Shown piece by piece: positions 63,095 to 64,000 of a DNA stretch of 64,000 bases. Source of the DNA: Thalassolituus marinus (GTDB taxonomy: Bacteria > Pseudomonadota > Gammaproteobacteria > Pseudomonadales > Oceanobacteraceae); contig NZ_JAEDAH010000105.1 in the NCBI RefSeq assembly GCF_020320395.1, positions 62,001 to 126,000 of the forward strand. The letters are read 5' to 3'. The translations under genes and the position numbers were made by a program. Each line of letters opens with the position of its first letter. Within the stretch, counting starts at the first letter, position 1. A model generated the notes under the pieces. It did not search any database and was not told where the DNA came from. It saw only the letters and a program-made list of their open reading frames with translations.

Positions 63095-63898
63095 TTACTT
63101 GGCCTTTCTTTTCTTCACCGCACCGCCTAAAAATGCCGACCATCCCTCCCATTCGCCCGCATAAAATGTGGCCGGGTGGCTAGGTATGCCCTCGGGTCTT
63201 TCCCCTTTCGTACCAAGCAGCCTGTACTGCTGCTCTCCCTTAAGTGCAAATGGAGCGATCAGTTCTTTAGCTTCGGTATAAGTCACAAATCGACTGGTGA
63301 GGAATGCTGGCCAACCAGCCCAGACGTCAGAGTAGACGCTATCTGGCCGAGATGGCATTCGAGAATCCGCTAGGCCTGATGCAATGTAGTCCCGGTATTC
63401 CTGCACAGTTTTGATCTGTAGCTTGGCAACCAGTGATCTAGCCTGGTCATATGAAAAGAACTGCACCACACCCATTCCAAGAAATGCAGGCCAACCCGAC
63501 CACTCATCCACATAGCGTTTATTTGGAGACACCGGAAAGGGGAGGTCATTGAGAGACAAGCTTTCCTGAACCAGGGTATTCCAAGCGCGCATCGTTGGTA
63601 TTTGCAAAGCCTTTGCCACAAGGCTGCATGTACGATACTTAACCATCACCGATCGCTTAGCGGTCTGGTCTTTCCATACTTGTTTTGTGGCTTTCAGAAC
63701 GACGGAAAAAACATCAGCCCCATACTGAGACTCTGGACGCTTTGGTAGAATTTGCCTGAGCAGGCCCAGATCCGCAGCTCTGTAATCAGCAGAGGAAAAG
63801 GAGTTAATTTCGTCCTGCTCGTCCCAGTACCAGCGAGCGAGCGTACACCCGAGGATATCGACGAAAGCACTCCTACTGAGGCTTGTGGGGGTTGTCAT
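63095..63898 (-). CDS. Protein of phage-integrase repeat units without a catalytic domain
   Basis: A 267-residue protein containing three or more copies of the phage-integrase repeat unit (INT_rpt type): VSPNKRYVDEWSGWPAFLGM, RPDSVYSDVWAGWPAFLTSR and HPATFYAGEWEGWSAFLGGA, each preceded by an A..LV..L.I.T..EY-like helix. In integrases these units sit N-terminal to the tyrosine recombinase domain and bind DNA; here no recombinase domain is present. The N-terminal 90 residues are unfamiliar. A DNA-binding accessory or regulator is possible. Confidence 0.65.
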   Translation of the reverse strand: MTTPTSLSRSAFVDILGCTLARWYWDEQDEINSFSSADYRAADLGLLRQILPKRPESQYGADVFSVVLKATKQVWKDQTAKRSVMVKYRTCSLVAKALQIPTMRAWNTLVQESLSLNDLPFPVSPNKRYVDEWSGWPAFLGMGVVQFFSYDQARSLVAKLQIKTVQEYRDYIASGLADSRMPSRPDSVYSDVWAGWPAFLTSRFVTYTEAKELIAPFALKGEQQYRLLGTKGERPEGIPSHPATFYAGEWEGWSAFLGGAVKKRKAK

Positions 63899-64000
63899 GA
63901 GTATTACATTTTTTTGTTGAAGTGCTTACCGCGCGCGTGGCGTGCGGTAACTCGGTTGTAGAATGAATACTGCATCACTCACGCCATTTTCACAACTGTA
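63899..64000. other. Right edge, upstream region of the minus-strand gene
   Basis: No gene seen. CCGCGCGCG-TGG-CGTGCGG at about 63930-63948 forms an imperfect GC-rich hairpin; otherwise nothing recognised. Confidence 0.3.

Noticed and set aside
1-64000. Insertion sequences, tRNA and rRNA genes
   Set aside because: No transposase motifs, terminal inverted repeats with target duplications, or tRNA/rRNA-like sequences were recognised in the window.

Overview
The window looks like part of a large self-transmissible plasmid (or plasmid-like ICE) of a gammaproteobacterium, roughly Pseudomonadales or Oceanospirillales-like; the host genus cannot be told from the sequence. Reasons: a nearly complete F-type (SXT/R27/IncA-C-like) type IV secretion gene set, a MOBH relaxase, a ParA/ParB partition operon beside an iteron origin and an RctB-like initiator, SSB, a recombination pair (putative annealing protein plus YqaJ exonuclease), and no ribosomal, tRNA or central-metabolism genes. 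Many products are unrecognised.

Layout. 1-19.2 kb (minus strand): transfer operon, in transcription order lipoprotein-traI-traD-DUF4400-DUF2726-OmpA lipoprotein-traL-E-K-B-dsbC-like-V-A-C-trbC/traW-U-N; traN runs off the left edge. 19.3-25.2 kb (plus): DUF1845-like protein, UvrD-type helicase, an unknown gene, DUF3150 and a CobT-like VWA protein. 25.3-27.1 kb (minus): a StbABC/TraKLM-like trio with phased TGTTGC repeats upstream. 27.5-28 kb: two tiny membrane-peptide genes with structured leaders. 28-30.5 kb (minus): a degenerate ParB-like protein, a cysteine-rich protein and a lipoprotein. 30.7-33.8 kb (plus): an operon ending in ssb, with a 16-bp palindrome recurring on both sides of it. 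34.2-39.6 kb (plus): parA-parB-wHTH, origin, rep, dnaT-like gene. 39.5-45 kb: unknown accessory genes, a membrane M41-like peptidase and a frameshifted small lipoprotein. 45.1-49.1 kb (minus): PilZ, GNAT-like, DnaG-type primase, two unknown genes and a guanylate-kinase-like protein. 49.3-56.4 kb (plus): MoxR/CobS ATPase, DsbG-like isomerase, MobI-like protein, annealing protein and exonuclease. 56.4-62.5 kb (plus): a large exported unknown protein followed by traG. The right end carries a zinc-ribbon protein, a small exported protein and a protein built of phage-integrase repeat units.

How it works together (inference): TraI, TraD and probably MobI and the Stb-like trio process and deliver DNA; TraA/B/C/E/K/L/V/W/U/N/G build the pilus and channel, with two DsbC-family proteins serving periplasmic disulfides; ParAB and Rep maintain the replicon; SSB, annealing protein, exonuclease, helicase and primase act on incoming single-stranded DNA. 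traF and traH are not visible here and may lie beyond the left edge.

The most interesting new signals are regulatory. (1) At least six genes share a leader RNA architecture: helix P1, a pseudoknot from the P1 loop, and a hairpin hiding the ribosome-binding site that competes with the pseudoknot; the pairing is kept while the sequence changes. (2) A 29-bp motif, AACACA-N17-TATGAT with conserved spacer TTTTACACnTGAGG, occurs at up to seven control regions including traL and traG. (3) TTTTAACATGTTAAAA occurs four times around the ssb operon. (4) Two related 24- and 27-residue membrane peptides lie behind elaborate leaders.
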